Below are positions 30,285 to 43,521 of a DNA stretch of 64,000 nucleotides, one piece after another. Every line of letters begins with the position of its first letter. Position 1 is the first letter of the stretch. The stretch is from contig CM053332.1 of assembly GCA_028583605.1 (NCBI GenBank), positions 16,279,267 to 16,343,266 on the forward strand, read 5' to 3'. The notes under the pieces are model-generated. The model did not search any database, had not been told where the DNA came from, and saw nothing but the letters and a program-made list of their open reading frames with translations. The DNA comes from Dastarcus helophoroides. Its lineage: Eukaryota; Arthropoda; Insecta; Coleoptera; Bothrideridae. The position numbers and the translations under genes were made by a program.

Positions 30285-30690
30285 TCATATTTTTTTCTCT
30301 AGAATTCTCTAGAAACACCAGAGCACAGGGGCGGATGGTTGTTGATTTGTCTCTTTTATACGAGTACTTTCATGGGAGATGCTCACAGGAACTAATAGGA
30401 TTGATCCCCCTTGAGGGGTCAATCAATGATCAATCAATCAATGATTAATCAATCAATAAATCAATCAATGAGGCATACAAGACAGTCGGACACAGGAAAT
30501 TCCTGTGCGGTCCAGCTTGACACAGTGAGGACTTCTATGGAACTCCGAATACCGAAAGGAATTTTTCCCAAAAATTACAACCTATCCTTGTTTAAGAAGG
30601 CGGTTCATCGCTATCTATCCTGGTTTTCGCATCCTATTCGGGATGCTTTGAAGGCATAATAGGGTTATCCTTTGCGAGTAAAAAAAAAAG
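30285..30690 (+). pseudogene. LINE ORF2 3' remnant (copy 1)
   Basis: This is the end of a LINE reverse-transcriptase frame. EHR/RMVVDLSLLYEYFHGRCSQE and LIGLIP lead into a short TCAA-type repeat, then SCAVQLDTVRTS, PKGIFPKNYNLSLFKKAVHR and YLSW, and finally an A-run. It is interrupted by frameshifts and lacks catalytic motifs. The same family is at 31670-32730, and it is different from the LINE at 24-27 kb. Confidence 0.75.
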
Positions 30691-31160
30691 AACTACCAGA
30701 GAGAGAGAGAGAGAGAGAGTTTTTAATTGTTTCCTAAAATTTCGACTTTTTCTTTGGGAAAAAAATAAAAATCTCGATATTAAAGGTGAAGTCTTAGAGT
30801 AAAAGGCTCTGACCTTCAAACTTAAATTGGAACGTTAGAGAAAAAAAATCATATATTATAGAAATAAATAGAAAAATAAAATAAATAAATAAAATAGAAA
30901 AATCCCGAAATTTAAAAAATCTTTGTCGAATTGCAAAGTTTGGGAATTTTAATTTTAAAAAAGAAAGGGTTTTCTTCCAAAATTCAGAAAAATTTTCGAA
31001 GTAAATCTTAAATTTCGAGAAAAACTTGGAACATTATCCGTTTTTGTTCAAATTTTAAATTGAGATATTTTTTATCGAATTGGAGAGATTAAGGTGATAT
31101 AGGAAACAAAGATCTTTTTTTTTAATTATATTTTAAGTGATCAGTTTTTCGTTTGGTGGG
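30691..31160. repeat. GA microsatellite and partial higher-order unit
   Basis: A (GA)n run lies at about 30700-30719. It is followed by a copy of the 28695-29240 unit with a small AAATAAATAG insertion near 30870-30895. No gene is seen. Confidence 0.7.
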
Positions 31161-31521
31161 GGGAACGAGCTGGTCCTTGGTTATCTTCAAAAATTGAAAT
31201 ACAAATCTTGTCCCCTGAAACCAAGAATAAAGATTAAAAAACACAACAAAGGTTGCTCTAACGCATTTCGATAACCAAGCTATCATCTTCAGAGAGATAC
31301 TATCTCTCTGAAGATGATAGAGATACTATCTCGCTGAAGGTGATAGCTTGGCTAACGAAACGCTTTAGAGCAACCTCTGTTGTGTTTTTTAAACTTAAGA
31401 TAGAGATATATCTCTCTGAAGAGAGATACTATCTCTCTGAAGATGATAGCTTGGCTATCGAGACGCGTTAGAGCAACCTCTGTTGTGTTTTTTTTAACCT
31501 TTCTTGGTTTCATGGGACAAG
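31161..31521. repeat. Rearranged cluster of dispersed arms with several hammerhead-like cores
   Basis: There is a minus arm with core at 31251-31298 (CTGAAGA at 31286-31292, GAAA at 31266-31269). A truncated plus core at 31308, a plus core at 31328-31375 (CTGAAGG, GAAA) and a plus core at 31431-31477 (GAAA changed to GAGA) follow. ATACTATCTCTCTGAAG-type joints repeat between them, as if cores were duplicated by template switching. The plus arm end stops at ATGGGACAAG without the distal part. Confidence 0.8.
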
Positions 31522-31669
31522 TGACGAGTTATACTCAAAATATTGACATTTTTTCAAAATTTACCAATTTTTTCGTGTCGTCCTTAAAATCAAACTATCA
31601 ACTTTAAACTTCAAATTTCGACTTTTTTTTACGAAATTTCTTTTTAAATTTCGCAATTACGGTTAACAT

Positions 31670-32730
<1,061 letters not shown>

Positions 32731-33248
32731 GGAAAATAATAATTTCAAAATTAAACTCCAAGGTCCAGGGTTTAAGTCAAAATCTCCATTTTTAACCTGA
32801 AATTTCACCTTTTTTTGGAATGAAACTTTAACTGAAACCATGAGAAAAACATCGAAAGTAAAAAACTTTGGACCAATTCTTTTTAAGAGAAATGTTTTCT
32901 TGAAATTGACTTTTATTTCAAAATTTTGCATTTTTTTTATAAAATCTTCCGCTTTAGTTTGAAAATTTGTGTTTTATTTGTTTCTTCTATTTTTCTTTCT
33001 GGAAATGTTGAAGCTTTTAAGATCACACTTAAAATTTCGAAATTTGAATTGATATTGCGAAAACAATCGAAATTTTATCGAAACTTGACGAAAATTTAAA
33101 CTGAAATTTTTAAAAAATTGAAATTCATAAAAAAATGTCTTAAATTTCTAAATATAAATTTGAATTTTAAAAGGAATTTTACAAATTTCGAGAAAAACTT
33201 AATATTTTATTTTAGGAAAAGTTAAAATTTTGAAATGATACAGCTTTT
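32731..33248. other. AT-rich stretch, nothing recognised
   Basis: Mixed A- and T-rich degenerate words with CGAAATTT motifs. No gene or element end is seen. Confidence 0.6.
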
Positions 33249-33387
33249 GGTGGAACGGATTGGTCCTTGGTTATCTTCAAAAATTGAAATATATAAATTG
33301 TCCCCTGAAACCAAGAATGATTAAAAAACACAACAAAGGTTGCTCTAACGCGTTTCGAGAGCCAAGCTATCATCTTCAGAGAGATAC
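33249..33387 (-). repeat. Dispersed arm with hammerhead-like core
   Basis: A full-length minus arm starting GGTGGAACGGATTGGTCC. The core is at 33338-33385 (GAAA 33353-33356, CTGAAGA 33373-33379, CGCGTTAGAG intact). One helix II base is changed (CTCTC opposite GATAG). Confidence 0.85.
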
Positions 33388-34592
33388 TGATATAGGTAAC
33401 AACAATTTTTAAATTCTCAGCTTTACTCCCGAAATTTCATACTTTAACAAAGAAATTTCAATTTTGAATTTATACTCGACTTTATTATCGACATCTTGGA
33501 CCTTAACTTCAAGACGAAATCCTAAAAAGGCCAAATCTCGAGATTATTTTGTTTTTTGAGTTGTAAATCTAAACAAAAAACGAAATTGTTAGGTTAAACC
33601 TAAGGCAAAATAGGTTTAATATTTCGAAAAATATAAACCGAAAATTATATCTAAAAAAATCATTTAAAATTCATTAAAAGCTCGAAATAAAGTCTCTAGA
33701 TTTACTAAAAAAAAGACATAAATTCACGAAGTTTTTAACTTACATTTGCAATTTTTAGAAAAGTCAAAAAACAATTATAGATTAATGGAAATAAAAAATT
33801 AAAGCCTGTTTATAAAATCCTCGAAATTGTGATTTTATTTCGAAATTTTGGTCAAAGATCGAAAATTTCTAAGAAGTTAAAAATCCCTGATTAAAAAGGG
33901 AATATTAAATAAATAAAATTGTTGATTTATATCACAAATTTTAAGGATAAGAAAAAATTCCATTTTTTTTCTAGAATGTCTCTTACAATTTCGTCTGTTT
34001 CTAGAATGTTCCAAATTTCAAGACAAGTCAAATGTTTAAGCTTAAACGGAGAATGTTGAGATGAGGAATAAGCAAAATAATCCAAGAAATTCCAAATGTT
34101 TATATAAAGAGGGAATGTTGCAAATTTTCCAGGTTCAACCAAGAAAACATATAAAAAAAATTACGAAACTGCGGTTTAAACGAAAAAAAAAACTCTAAAT
34201 TTGTAAAAACAATTGAAATTGCTAAAAAAGCGTCGAAATGTCGAGAGAAAAAAATTCAAGACTTACAAATGGTCTAAATTTTGATGCCGAGATTTTGGAA
34301 AAAAATAAACTTGTAGCTTCAATTCGAAATTCTGAGAATAAAGCAAAAATTTCGAAAATATAAAAATAAATATAACAAGAATTCCTACAAATTTCGGGTT
34401 TCCTCTTGACATTTTAGCTGTTAGTAGTGAAATTTTGAGGATAAATCCAAATATCCAATATTTTTCTCAAAATGTTAACTTTTAAACTCGAAATCCGCCC
34501 ATTTCCGGATTTTGTCTACGGAGCATCTGTTGGGAACTACTGATTTGAAGTAAACAAGAAGTGTAGATTTACAATTTTTGTAGTCAATTTGA
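33388..34592. other. AT-rich stretch, nothing recognised
   Basis: Degenerate A/T-rich DNA without a clear unit. The minus open frame at 33927-34142 has no recognisable features and is not called. Confidence 0.55.
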
Positions 34593-35256
34593 AGTCTAGG
34601 TTGCATTCTACTTGCATACGACAACCTTTCTCTATGCATACGACATTGTTGGCGATGGCCATAATTTCTCTATGGGCCAATAGGTGGTAGTTCTAAGAGT
34701 CACTCGCTTGACGTCTGTGAATGTTTTAGTACTTACTTGTCGGAACATTTGTTAGCATTCGAGTTGGATATTACCAAACTGACAAGATCTAACAAGATCG
34801 AAACCAGTATTTGGTTTCCAAACTTCGAATTTAATAAATGTTCAAACCTATTGGTCTGTGCATTAGAATCCTTGTCTTCTGGGAAATTGTTCCTAGAGAG
34901 CAATCGCTTCGCTAGGTGGCAGTGTTTCAACTGTTGGTAGTTAAGCTACCTATGATTCACTATACACGCGCCTGGAGGGCTGCATGAATTTGTAGTCTAG
35001 GTTGCATTCTACTTGCATACGACATTGTTGGCGATGGCCATAGTTTCTCTATGGACCAATAGGTGGTAGTACCTAAGAGTCACTCGCTTGACGTCTGTGA
35101 ATGTTTTAGTACTTGTCCGGAACATTTGTTAGCATTCGAGTTGGATATTACCAATCTGACGAGATCTAACAAGATCGAAACCGGTCTTTTAGTTTCCAAA
35201 CCTTCGAATCTAATAAATGATCAAACCTGTTGGTCTGTGCATTAGAATCCTTAAAA
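34593..35256 (+). repeat. Two tandem units of an interspersed repeat (period 401 bp)
   Basis: Unit 1 (34593-34993) and a shorter unit 2 (34994-35256) share AGTCTAGGTTGCATTCTACT, GGCGATGGCCATA, GTCACTCGCTTGACGTCTGT and CATTCGAGTTGGATATTACC. Unit 1 also has the GCTAGGTGGCAGTGTTTCAA end that unit 2 lacks. The family is the same as 3850-4287 in the opposite orientation. It is more GC-rich than the surroundings. No coding capacity is seen. Confidence 0.8.
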
Positions 35257-38200
35257 ATATTGTTTTTTACAACTTTTTTTGGTCATATACAGTTCTTCTT
35301 CACGAAAGGGTTAGCAACACTATTTTCTGTTTTCTGATAATTGTTTTTCATTTTATTTGTGTATTTCGAATATTTTTTTATAATTTCAATCTCGTAACTT
35401 TGTTATCAAAATTTTGTACTATTAAAAATCGTTTCATCAACTTTCGAATTTATTTTTGAAACAGCTTTAACTCAACAACGTTTTCTGGACAGTTTTTATT
35501 CATCTTCTGAAATTTCGTCTTTATCCGCTCAGCAATAAGCTCTCCTAAAGAGCTCTTAGAGTCATCATTTTTTAGTCTGAAATCGGGAAATATTGTCAGA
35601 AAGTTAACATAAAGATTTATCATCCTAAAGACATCTATCAAAATCATCTTACTAGATATCTGTTAATGTCAGTAATCTGACGACTAAAAAAAGTTATCCA
35701 AATGTTAACTTTTCTGTGTCTCTTAAAGTAATCGCTAAAATGGTATCTTTAAGATATCTTTCTGATTTAGGTGCTATACGGGTAATATCGAAATATCGTT
35801 TTTTTGATATTTCGACTTTAAATTTCAAAATTTCCGGTTTAGACTTGAATTTTTTTGCTAAAATAGCTCTATTCAAAGTTTTCGAAAAAAAAAACAAAAT
35901 TTGTCGCAAACGAGTTATTCAATTAGACACGTTTTTATTAAAATTTGTATTTAAAAACGAATTTAATTGAATATTTGATAAATTTCGTAATTTTAAGAAA
36001 CAAATAATTAAGTTGAGACTGTAAAAGTTGGAAAAGATTTCAACATTTGAGGACATGAAAATTTCGCACAGTTTTAAATTTTCAATCGAAATTTTAGAAA
36101 AATTTGAAGATTTTAGGTTCTAATGAATGCTAGGAAACGCTAGGAATGCTAGGAAAAGTCAGAATTTCGACACAAATTTAAAGTTTATAAAAAATTTTCA
36201 AGATTACAAACCTAAAATTTTTGAGAAAAAAGCCGGAATTGTGGGATAACATTCTTTCTTGTGAACTAAAGTTTGTAGTTTGTTTGACAACCTCAGTTTT
36301 ACCCTTCGATTTGATAAGCAGCAGTGCAAGTTGCATACCTTTCCACCAACCAATTTTAGATATTAGACGAGGCTTGCGCAAAAATATGCCGCGAAACCCT
36401 TCGGTTATTTGGAGCGTGTGGTTTCTATAGCATCAGCAGCATCCCTTCGAGTAGCTTTCGCTCATCCTGTAATGCGGACAAATTCGCGAGATTATTTCTG
36501 TTTCACTTTTATAACTATCTTGTGTCTGGGTGAGTAAAATTTCAGATTTTGTTTATGGAATGCGTGTGCCTGAAAATAATTTGATTGATTATTTCTAAGA
36601 AAATACAACAATAAGGAAACCATAAGCAATTTTTTATTTAAGGGTACACTACGAGACGTAATTTAATACGTCAATAATTTGTCTTTATTTTGGCAAATAT
36701 GTGAAGCAGTGTGTTAAAAAATTAAGGATTTATTTTAATTACATAAAGTATAGGAATTAACAAAAATCCTAAATTCCTAGGTGACTTCCAAAGGACTCTT
36801 AATTCGACGAAAAATGGTCAAAGAAATGAAAAAGCTAATTAAAGCTTCAAAAGTTTCTAGCTTTAAGATCTTCAATTCAAAGTTTTATAGCGCCAGCAGT
36901 TTTGCACTAATTATACCAAATTAGGGCCAAAAATGTTTCCAAATTTTTGTTGATCTTTAAAAAGGCCCTTTAATAATTTTTTTGAGGGGTTCTATCATAA
37001 AGCTCTGATAGAATATTTATTTTTAATTTGGTTGGTCTTCGAGCCCTGCATGATGATTTTTCGTTGAATTATCGTCCTTAAAAACAAAATAGTTTCGACT
37101 TTGGTAAACAATAACTCGGGGGAAAACATACTTGTACGGAAAATGCAAGTAAGGTTTTGAAATCTACAAAGTGCTTTCTACAAATCATAAATATCGGTTC
37201 TTATTGAAAAATTACTTTTAGTACAAGAAAGTTGATTGAAAAAGGGGTAAAAAATAATTAAATTCGGTAATTAGGGATCTTCGTTTAATTTCAACTTCGT
37301 TTAAGTTATAACTTTGTAAGTAATAGATACAGTAAGGGTACTGACTGTAAGTTTTCAATTTCAAAGCTTGAATGATCCTAAAGGATCAAAGGAATTCCCA
37401 AAAATTTCAAGGCGCTAGAAGTCTTTTCATTGTGCTCAGAATAATCGAATTTGTTGCATTTGTTAAAAAACAATTTTAAGGATAAATTTGTCACATTTTT
37501 AAATTTTTGTGTTAAAAGTAGTTTTTAGCTATTGCTATTATTATACATACTATTGCTATTATTATCCATAGTTTGTTTTTCAAAAGATATTAAATATTTC
37601 AAAAAAAATACTCCAAACTCATTAATTAAATTGCGTATGCGTGCGTATGTCTGCAGTCTACGGATTACAATTTAAAATCGAGTTGTTTTCTTTTTTTTTA
37701 CTTTTTTTTCCTTTTTTTTCCTTTTTTTTTTCTTTTTTATGATTGAATTTCGAATTTTCAGCTTTATAACTAGAAATGCGGAGAAAACATTTATTTTAGT
37801 TCTAAATTGTTTTCGAATTAAGCACGGAATTTGGACTCTGAAGCCAAAATTTCAAGAAATTCGCCTAGAAATTTGGCGTTTGCTCTCGAAAATTAACTTT
37901 TTTCTGTACATTTGAAATTCGTTATCAAAATGACAAGACTTTCAGTGGTAAAAGTTGAAAAATGTTGAGAAAATTCTGAGTTTCTAGTTCAGTGTTTAGA
38001 ATTATTTAAAATTGGCAAGTCGTTATCGCAGTTATCGCTAAAAAGGAAAATGAAATCAGAGATCTGTCGAAGATAAGTTTCGGCTAAAACACCAATGTTG
38101 ACCACGGTTTCTGCCCAAAATTGGTTGAAACTTCGACTGACATTTTAAGCGTGAACGCGAAAGTTTCAAAAATAAATGACATTTTGGGACAAATCTTATA

Positions 38201-38820
38201 AAAATCATTTTGCTTACATTGGAAATTCGAATTTTCGAACATTTTTTCGTTGACTTTATCACTGAATTTTTTTTACCCGAAAATTTCGTACGTAATTCCT
38301 TTTTTGGTGGAGGTTTAATTTTAAAACTTAAGTTTCAAATTTAAAATCGAAATTTCAAGATTAAGGTCAAATTTTTCGAAAAAAAACTCGACCTAAACGG
38401 TGTTGTTAACTTGAGTTGAAGTTTTGTCTCGATTTTAATTTGTCTTAATTTTAATTTGTCTCGAATTTTAATTTGTCTCGATTTTAAGTTGCCTTATTAC
38501 GAAATCTTGAAGATTTTGGTCGACATTTCTACTTTCATTTCGAATTTTAGCTTTCAGAGCAAGAAACTTCGAAAAAACATTGTTTTAACTCCAAGGATTT
38601 TTTAATATTAAAGTTTTATCTGAAAGGCTCGACGTTCTTCCGAAATTATACATTTTTTTTTAACTTTGGACGAATTTTAAATTGGAAGTCAATTTTTCGA
38701 TGTTCAATCTTAAGTTTCTAGTTTAGAATTATTTAAAATTGGCGAAGTCATTATCGTAGTTATCGAACTAGAAAAAATTATCATTACGCTAATTATTGGA
38801 ATAATTTAAAGACGAGATCG
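35257..38820. other. Gene-poor AT-rich region
   Basis: A patch at 35515-35580 (CGCTCAGCAATAAGCTCTC to TTTTTTAGTCTGA) recurs at 62597-62655, so it is a dispersed repeat. A slightly GC-richer patch lies at 36280-36500. A pyrimidine tract (runs of T with CC or CTT) lies at 37690-37740. The remainder is unassigned. Confidence 0.5.
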
Positions 38821-39360
38821 ATTGCAACAGTGCCTTCCATTTCCAGTTAAATCAACAAGTTATTTCCTTGATAGAACTTTTCAATTTAATTGCAAATTTC
38901 TCAGGAATATTATACATCCGTTTAATAAATATCGTCTGGGAGAAGCAGCAGGACACCTAACTAAGTTAAAAAGCTGCAGTCGGTGGTTGTTTGCCCGAGG
39001 CTTGCGAAAGCTTGGTTTGCAGGGACCGAAATCGATATTACGCCCAGCCCGCAGTTTTGTCATGTATTCATACAAGGCGTTCAAATATCACCGACCTAAT
39101 CCAATCTAGAGCTTTGTTCTTGTTGGAGGGTTAAATGCCCCCGTTTGGAATTAAATTGTGGGAGATAGATTCCAACAACAGGTCGATGCTGACTTGCATA
39201 ATATCGTTTCCGGGAGGAAATTCAGCAGAGAATCGATATCCCCGGTTGAGGGGGAATCATTCACTGCGAAAACTTTCTCCCAATTGTGAGACCTACCTCA
39301 TTTATTGCGTATATGATACAGTATTGGAACATCTGTAGATTTAACTATATACTCGCTTTC
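38821..39360. other. Unassigned higher-GC island
   Basis: About 400 bp (38935-39320) of ordinary base composition stand out from the AT-rich surroundings, with words such as GCTTGGTTTGCAGGGACCG and TATCCCCGGTTGAGGGGGAA. Open frames at 38822-39109 and 39135-39338 (+) show no family resemblance. It could be a degraded element, an exon of a gene outside my recognition, or a noncoding RNA. Confidence 0.35.
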
Positions 39361-39403
39361 AGGTAGAAGTAATCAATGAAATATTCCAATCTATTTTGAT
39401 ATA

Positions 39404-39613
39404 AGAAGTACAAATCTTGTCCCCTGAAACCAAGAAAGATTAAAAAACACAACAAAGGTTGCTCTAATGCGTTTCGATCTCTCTGAAGATGATAGCTTGG
39501 CTATCGAAACGCGTTAAAGCAACCTTTGTTGTGTTTTTTAATTTTTCTTGAATTCAAGGGACAAGATTTGTATTTCAATTTTGGAAGATAACCAAGGACC
39601 AGTCCGTTCCACC
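39404..39613. repeat. Palindrome of dispersed arms with hammerhead-like core
   Basis: A minus arm beginning TACAAATCTTGTCCCCTGAA meets a plus arm that ends CAGTCCGTTCCACC. The plus core is at 39477-39525 (CTGAAGA 39483-39489, GAAA 39506-39509, ACGCGTT), with helix I changed to AAAG. The minus side keeps only AATGCGTTTC. Confidence 0.85.
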
Positions 39614-39714
39614 AAAATTATGGTCATAAATGATCGCCATATGATTGGGATGGTTCAAAACCTAACCTACCACCAGCATCACTTATCCTGGTCGTGGACC
39701 ATTCTACGAAAAAA

Positions 39715-40984
39715 AAAAGAAGTAACTGATGAAGAAAATGCCAATAAAAACTGAATCAAATCCATTTTGTTTACGAAGCTGAAGCTTAATGAAAAAATTA
39801 AGTTTAGTTTTATACAAAATCTTTACCTCCACTCTTTTTATTTGGCTTTATCTGTCTTCTTCTATTCTTAATTCTTAAGACTGCATTAAAGACAAAGAGT
39901 GCAAATCTCCAATTTATCGTTTACTTTTTTCTTTTACTTAAGATGTATATTTTTTAACTGATCGTGTCTCAATTATGAATCGGTTTTGTTGTTGCTCATG
40001 CGCAAAACAAACAAGCAAGCAAGAACAAGAAAAAGCAAGACTCGTGGTAAAATCAAACCACCAAGAAACAGGCAAGATCAAAATAAACCAACTTTTTGCT
40101 TGGCAAGACAAGACAATACATCACTATCACTACTAAAGATCGTGAGGGAAAAACAAATGGCCAGTCATTCTTTTTTAAATGCATACTTTCCCTTGTTACT
40201 GTGGAAAATACGCCTCTGTAAATAGGACCACATAAAAGTGGCATGTTGTGTCTTTCACAAATGGGGAAGGTGATCAGCAAAAAAAGAGCAAATTCGATTT
40301 TATTTCAGATTTAATCAACTAATTATTGTAATACATTCAAAAATATTTTTCTTTTATATTATAAAACAAAAAATTGTTCGACCTACTCTGCTACCGTGCC
40401 TTAAATTAAGAAAATCCTGCTTCATTTTGTAGATCAAAACGTTGCGAAATTTCGAGACTTTTTTTTATATTTGTTAAAAAAAGTTAAAGATTGTAATTTT
40501 AAACTGAATTAGTTTGAAACGAAAACACGAAAAACTCCAAATTCCAAATTGCGATTTTAAAGTTCAAATTTTAGAAAAATATAATATTCAGCTGTATCTC
40601 AAACTAAGAAGCATCCGAAAAAAAAACGAAATTTTGAAAGTAAAGCGGTTTATAATAAGAACATTTTTGGATTTAAAAATTTTCAGCTCAAACGAAAGCA
40701 CGAAATTTTTTGAGAGAAGTCAAGATTTAGAGAAAAACTTTATAATTATATAAAAAATAAAGCTTTAGTATAAAATTTTCAGAAAAAATTTAAATTTTAC
40801 ATTTTAAATTCGAAAGTTCTCGAATAAATCGAAATTCTGGAATTGGAGGGTGGAATTGAGGTCGAGATATGGGGAAAATATGTCAAAATTTCCAAAAAAG
40901 CTTTCATTTCGAATCGAGGTCGAGATATTGGAATAATATCTTAACATTTCCAAAAAAAGCTTTCATTTCGAGTTTTAAACCAGT
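39715..40984 (+). repeat. Segmental duplicate, copy A
   Basis: This copy matches 41131-41623 plus 43524-44545 (copy B). Shared parts include AAATCCATTTTGTTTACAAA-type sequence, TTGTTGCTCATGCGCAAAAC, AAACAAGCAAGCAAGAACAA, AAAGAGCAAATTCGATTTTA and AACCAGTAACTTGGAGA. Copy A has no pogo insertion and only two minisatellite units (40858-40975). Open frames here are repeat-derived, with no known protein. Confidence 0.8.
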
Positions 40985-40991
40985 AACTTGG

Positions 40992-41129
40992 AGACGCGTT
41001 TCGATCTCCCTGAAAATGATAGCTTGGCGTTAGAGCAACCTTTGTTGTGTTTTTTAATCTTTCTTGGTTTTAAGGGACAAGATTTGTATTTCAATTTTTA
41101 AAGATAACCAAGGACCAGTCCGTTTCACC
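40992..41129 (+). repeat. Dispersed arm, core internally deleted
   Basis: GACGCGTTTCGATCTCCCTG is joined to AAAATGATAGCTTGGCGTTA and AGAGCAACCTTTG, so GAAAC and half of helix II are missing. The body and distal end (CCAGTCCGTTTCACC) are complete. Confidence 0.8.
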
Positions 41130-41625
41130 AAAAAAATAAAAAGTAACTGGTGAAGAAAATGTCAATAAATACTGAATCAAATCCATTTTGTTTACAAAGC
41201 TGAAGCTTAATGAAAAAATTAAGTTAATTTTTATACAAAACCTTTAGCTCCACTTCTTTTATTTGGCTTTATCCGTCTTTAGATGGCCTTCTTCTATTCT
41301 TAATTCTTAAGACTGCATTAATCGACAGAGAGTCCAAATCTCCAATTTATCGTTTACTTTTTTCTTTACATCTTTTATTTAATTAATCGTGTCTCAGCCA
41401 TGAATCTGCTTTGTTGTTGCTCATGCGCAAAACAAACAAGCAAGCAAGAACAAGAAAAAGCAAGACTTGTGCTGGTGAGACAAGAATCAAACCACCAAGA
41501 AACCGGCAAGACCAAAATAAACCAACTAATTGCTTGGCAAGACAAGACAAGACAAGACAAGACATCATTATCACTACTAAAGATCGTGAGAAAAAAACAA
41601 ATGGCCAGTAGTTCTTTTTTTAATA

Positions 41626-43521
41626 GGGTAAAGTGCCCCAAATTGAACCATTTTTTAGAAAAATGCCTGCGGTTTTGTAAATATATGATTGTAATATTTT
41701 ATATGCCGCTAAAATTTGAATTACACTTTTGGAGATCTACTGCAGCCTTCTGAACTTTCGTAATACTTCCGAAGTAAAAAAAAATTTTTTGAAGGGTTGC
41801 AAATGGTTCAATATAAGAAACTGGATTGTCAAATTTGAACCACTAGTTCCTCAAATTGAAACTACCTATAAAAATTTATGGGTAGGTACTTTCGAAAGAC
41901 AATTACATTTTTATTTGAAAATAGAAAAAACAGAAAAGGGTACCAACTTACAAACAATATACATTTAAAGAAACAAGCATTGAAAAACAAAAATAAACTA
42001 ATAACGCAAGGGGTTTTACACACTCAGACAAATGAACTTCTTGAACACTCACTTCTACGCATTTACAATGAAAGCCACGTTTTGCACTTCACACATCGAA
42101 TCATATCCTAAACTTCTTCCTCTTCACATTCCTTACAGTATCAACGTTGCTCGTCACCTGTCCTGTCGTTGCTACTTTAGTCCGATTTTTTTTTCTCAAA
42201 CTTTTGTAGGGGACTACTAGCGAGTTCTGTTGCTTTCTGAATACCTGAAGGCTTTGCTACTTTTTTTTTAAAGATGCAGCTTTGACACATTTAGATAATG
42301 GGGCAATTTCCAGTAAGCCTGGCGGAGCTGGCTCAGGTTTCTGATGAGGGTTTGGCAACATCCATAGAGAGAGGTGTTGAACAATTTCTGTTTTGAATTT
42401 TTTTTAAAGTCCTAATGGAATATCCATCGTTAGGACTAAAGCCGTTATTTTGAACTTTATTTGGTTCAGGCTTAAGAACTACGAATCCAGCAAAATCCGA
42501 ATCTTGAAAAACATATCTATCTACTGACAATACTCCAGATGCCCTAAATTCATTAATGGCATATTCTATCGTTGCCATCTTTCCATAAGCTTCATTTAAT
42601 AATGAAGCCACTTGCTACTGTTATACTCTCTATCCAAGATTAGTCCTTAACCATTTTTCCAATGCTTGGGTGCAATACACCTCCTGATTTGAAAAAAGAA
42701 CGGTCAAGTGGTTGCAGACGAATGTGTCGTATGACCTGGCAACTGCCCCATAACAATTCCATTTTCTTGTGCCAGTAACAGAGCATCTAAGTAAGACTTC
42801 GAACATCTTTTACAGTGAGTCGGTTGATTCTAAGAGTTTAATATTATGATTGGACAATTCTTCTAAAGTAATATAGAAAACAGGGTTCCTGTGTAATAAT
42901 TTAATAGAACCTTTGGCGACTTTGCTTTGGCTCTCGAATATACCGAAGTAACGTCGATGTAGGTATTCCATAATCGTTACTGCATTTATTTAGACCTATT
43001 TTCTCCTCTTTATACGCTACTAGCGCTAGTTCCGAATCTGACGCCGACCATTTTCCTTAATTTCCCCTTTTTGACATTTGCAAAAGAGACCAGACCACTT
43101 GGAAGCTGGTAAAGCAGACAAAGATTCCTAATTTGAGGTTCAATTTAGGCAACCGTTTATGGTTCAAATTGGTGTCAATAAAATACATATTGTAACCTTA
43201 CGTTTCTAAATACGTAAATTTTAAATACAAGTAGTGTTACATTTGCCAAAAACTATGGCAATTTTAGTGACAATTAAAAAAATGTTCCTTCCTCTAACAG
43301 AATATCAAAATTCTCTTAGAGACTTAAATCTATTTTTATGCGAAAACTGTCCACAACACACACACAGGCGGGAAATTGCTGAATTCTGATGGAAATTATT
43401 ATAAAATTGCTGAGCTTAGCTCATCTATACACATAGATTCAGCGGTTTAACGCAGGGGCTAAGAGTTTAATAAGATCGGAAAATTTAGGGGGTTCAATTT
43501 AGGAGGCGGTTCAATTTACCC
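41626..43521 (-). mobile_element. Decayed pogo/Tigger-like DNA transposon
   Basis: The ends are GGGTAAA at the left and TTTACCC at the right, with flanking TA dinucleotides (41624-41625 and 43522-43523). Subterminal motifs CAAATTGAACC / GGTTCAATTT repeat near both ends. Transposase remains lie on the minus strand. Length is 1896 bp. The related duplicate at 40170-40200 lacks it, giving an approximate empty site. Confidence 0.85.
42333..42870 (-). pseudogene. Pogo/Tigger-type transposase remnant (DDE superfamily)
   Basis: On the minus strand, ALLLAQENGIVMGQLPGHTT and, one frame on, RLQPLDRSFFKSGG are the conserved stretch after the second catalytic Asp of Tigger/jerky-type transposases. They are separated by a single extra base. 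Further downstream, NEAYGKMATIEYAINEFRAS and VFQDSDFAGF form the C-terminal tail of the same family. The DNA-binding N terminus and most of the catalytic core are gone or unreadable, so it is inactive. Confidence 0.8.
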
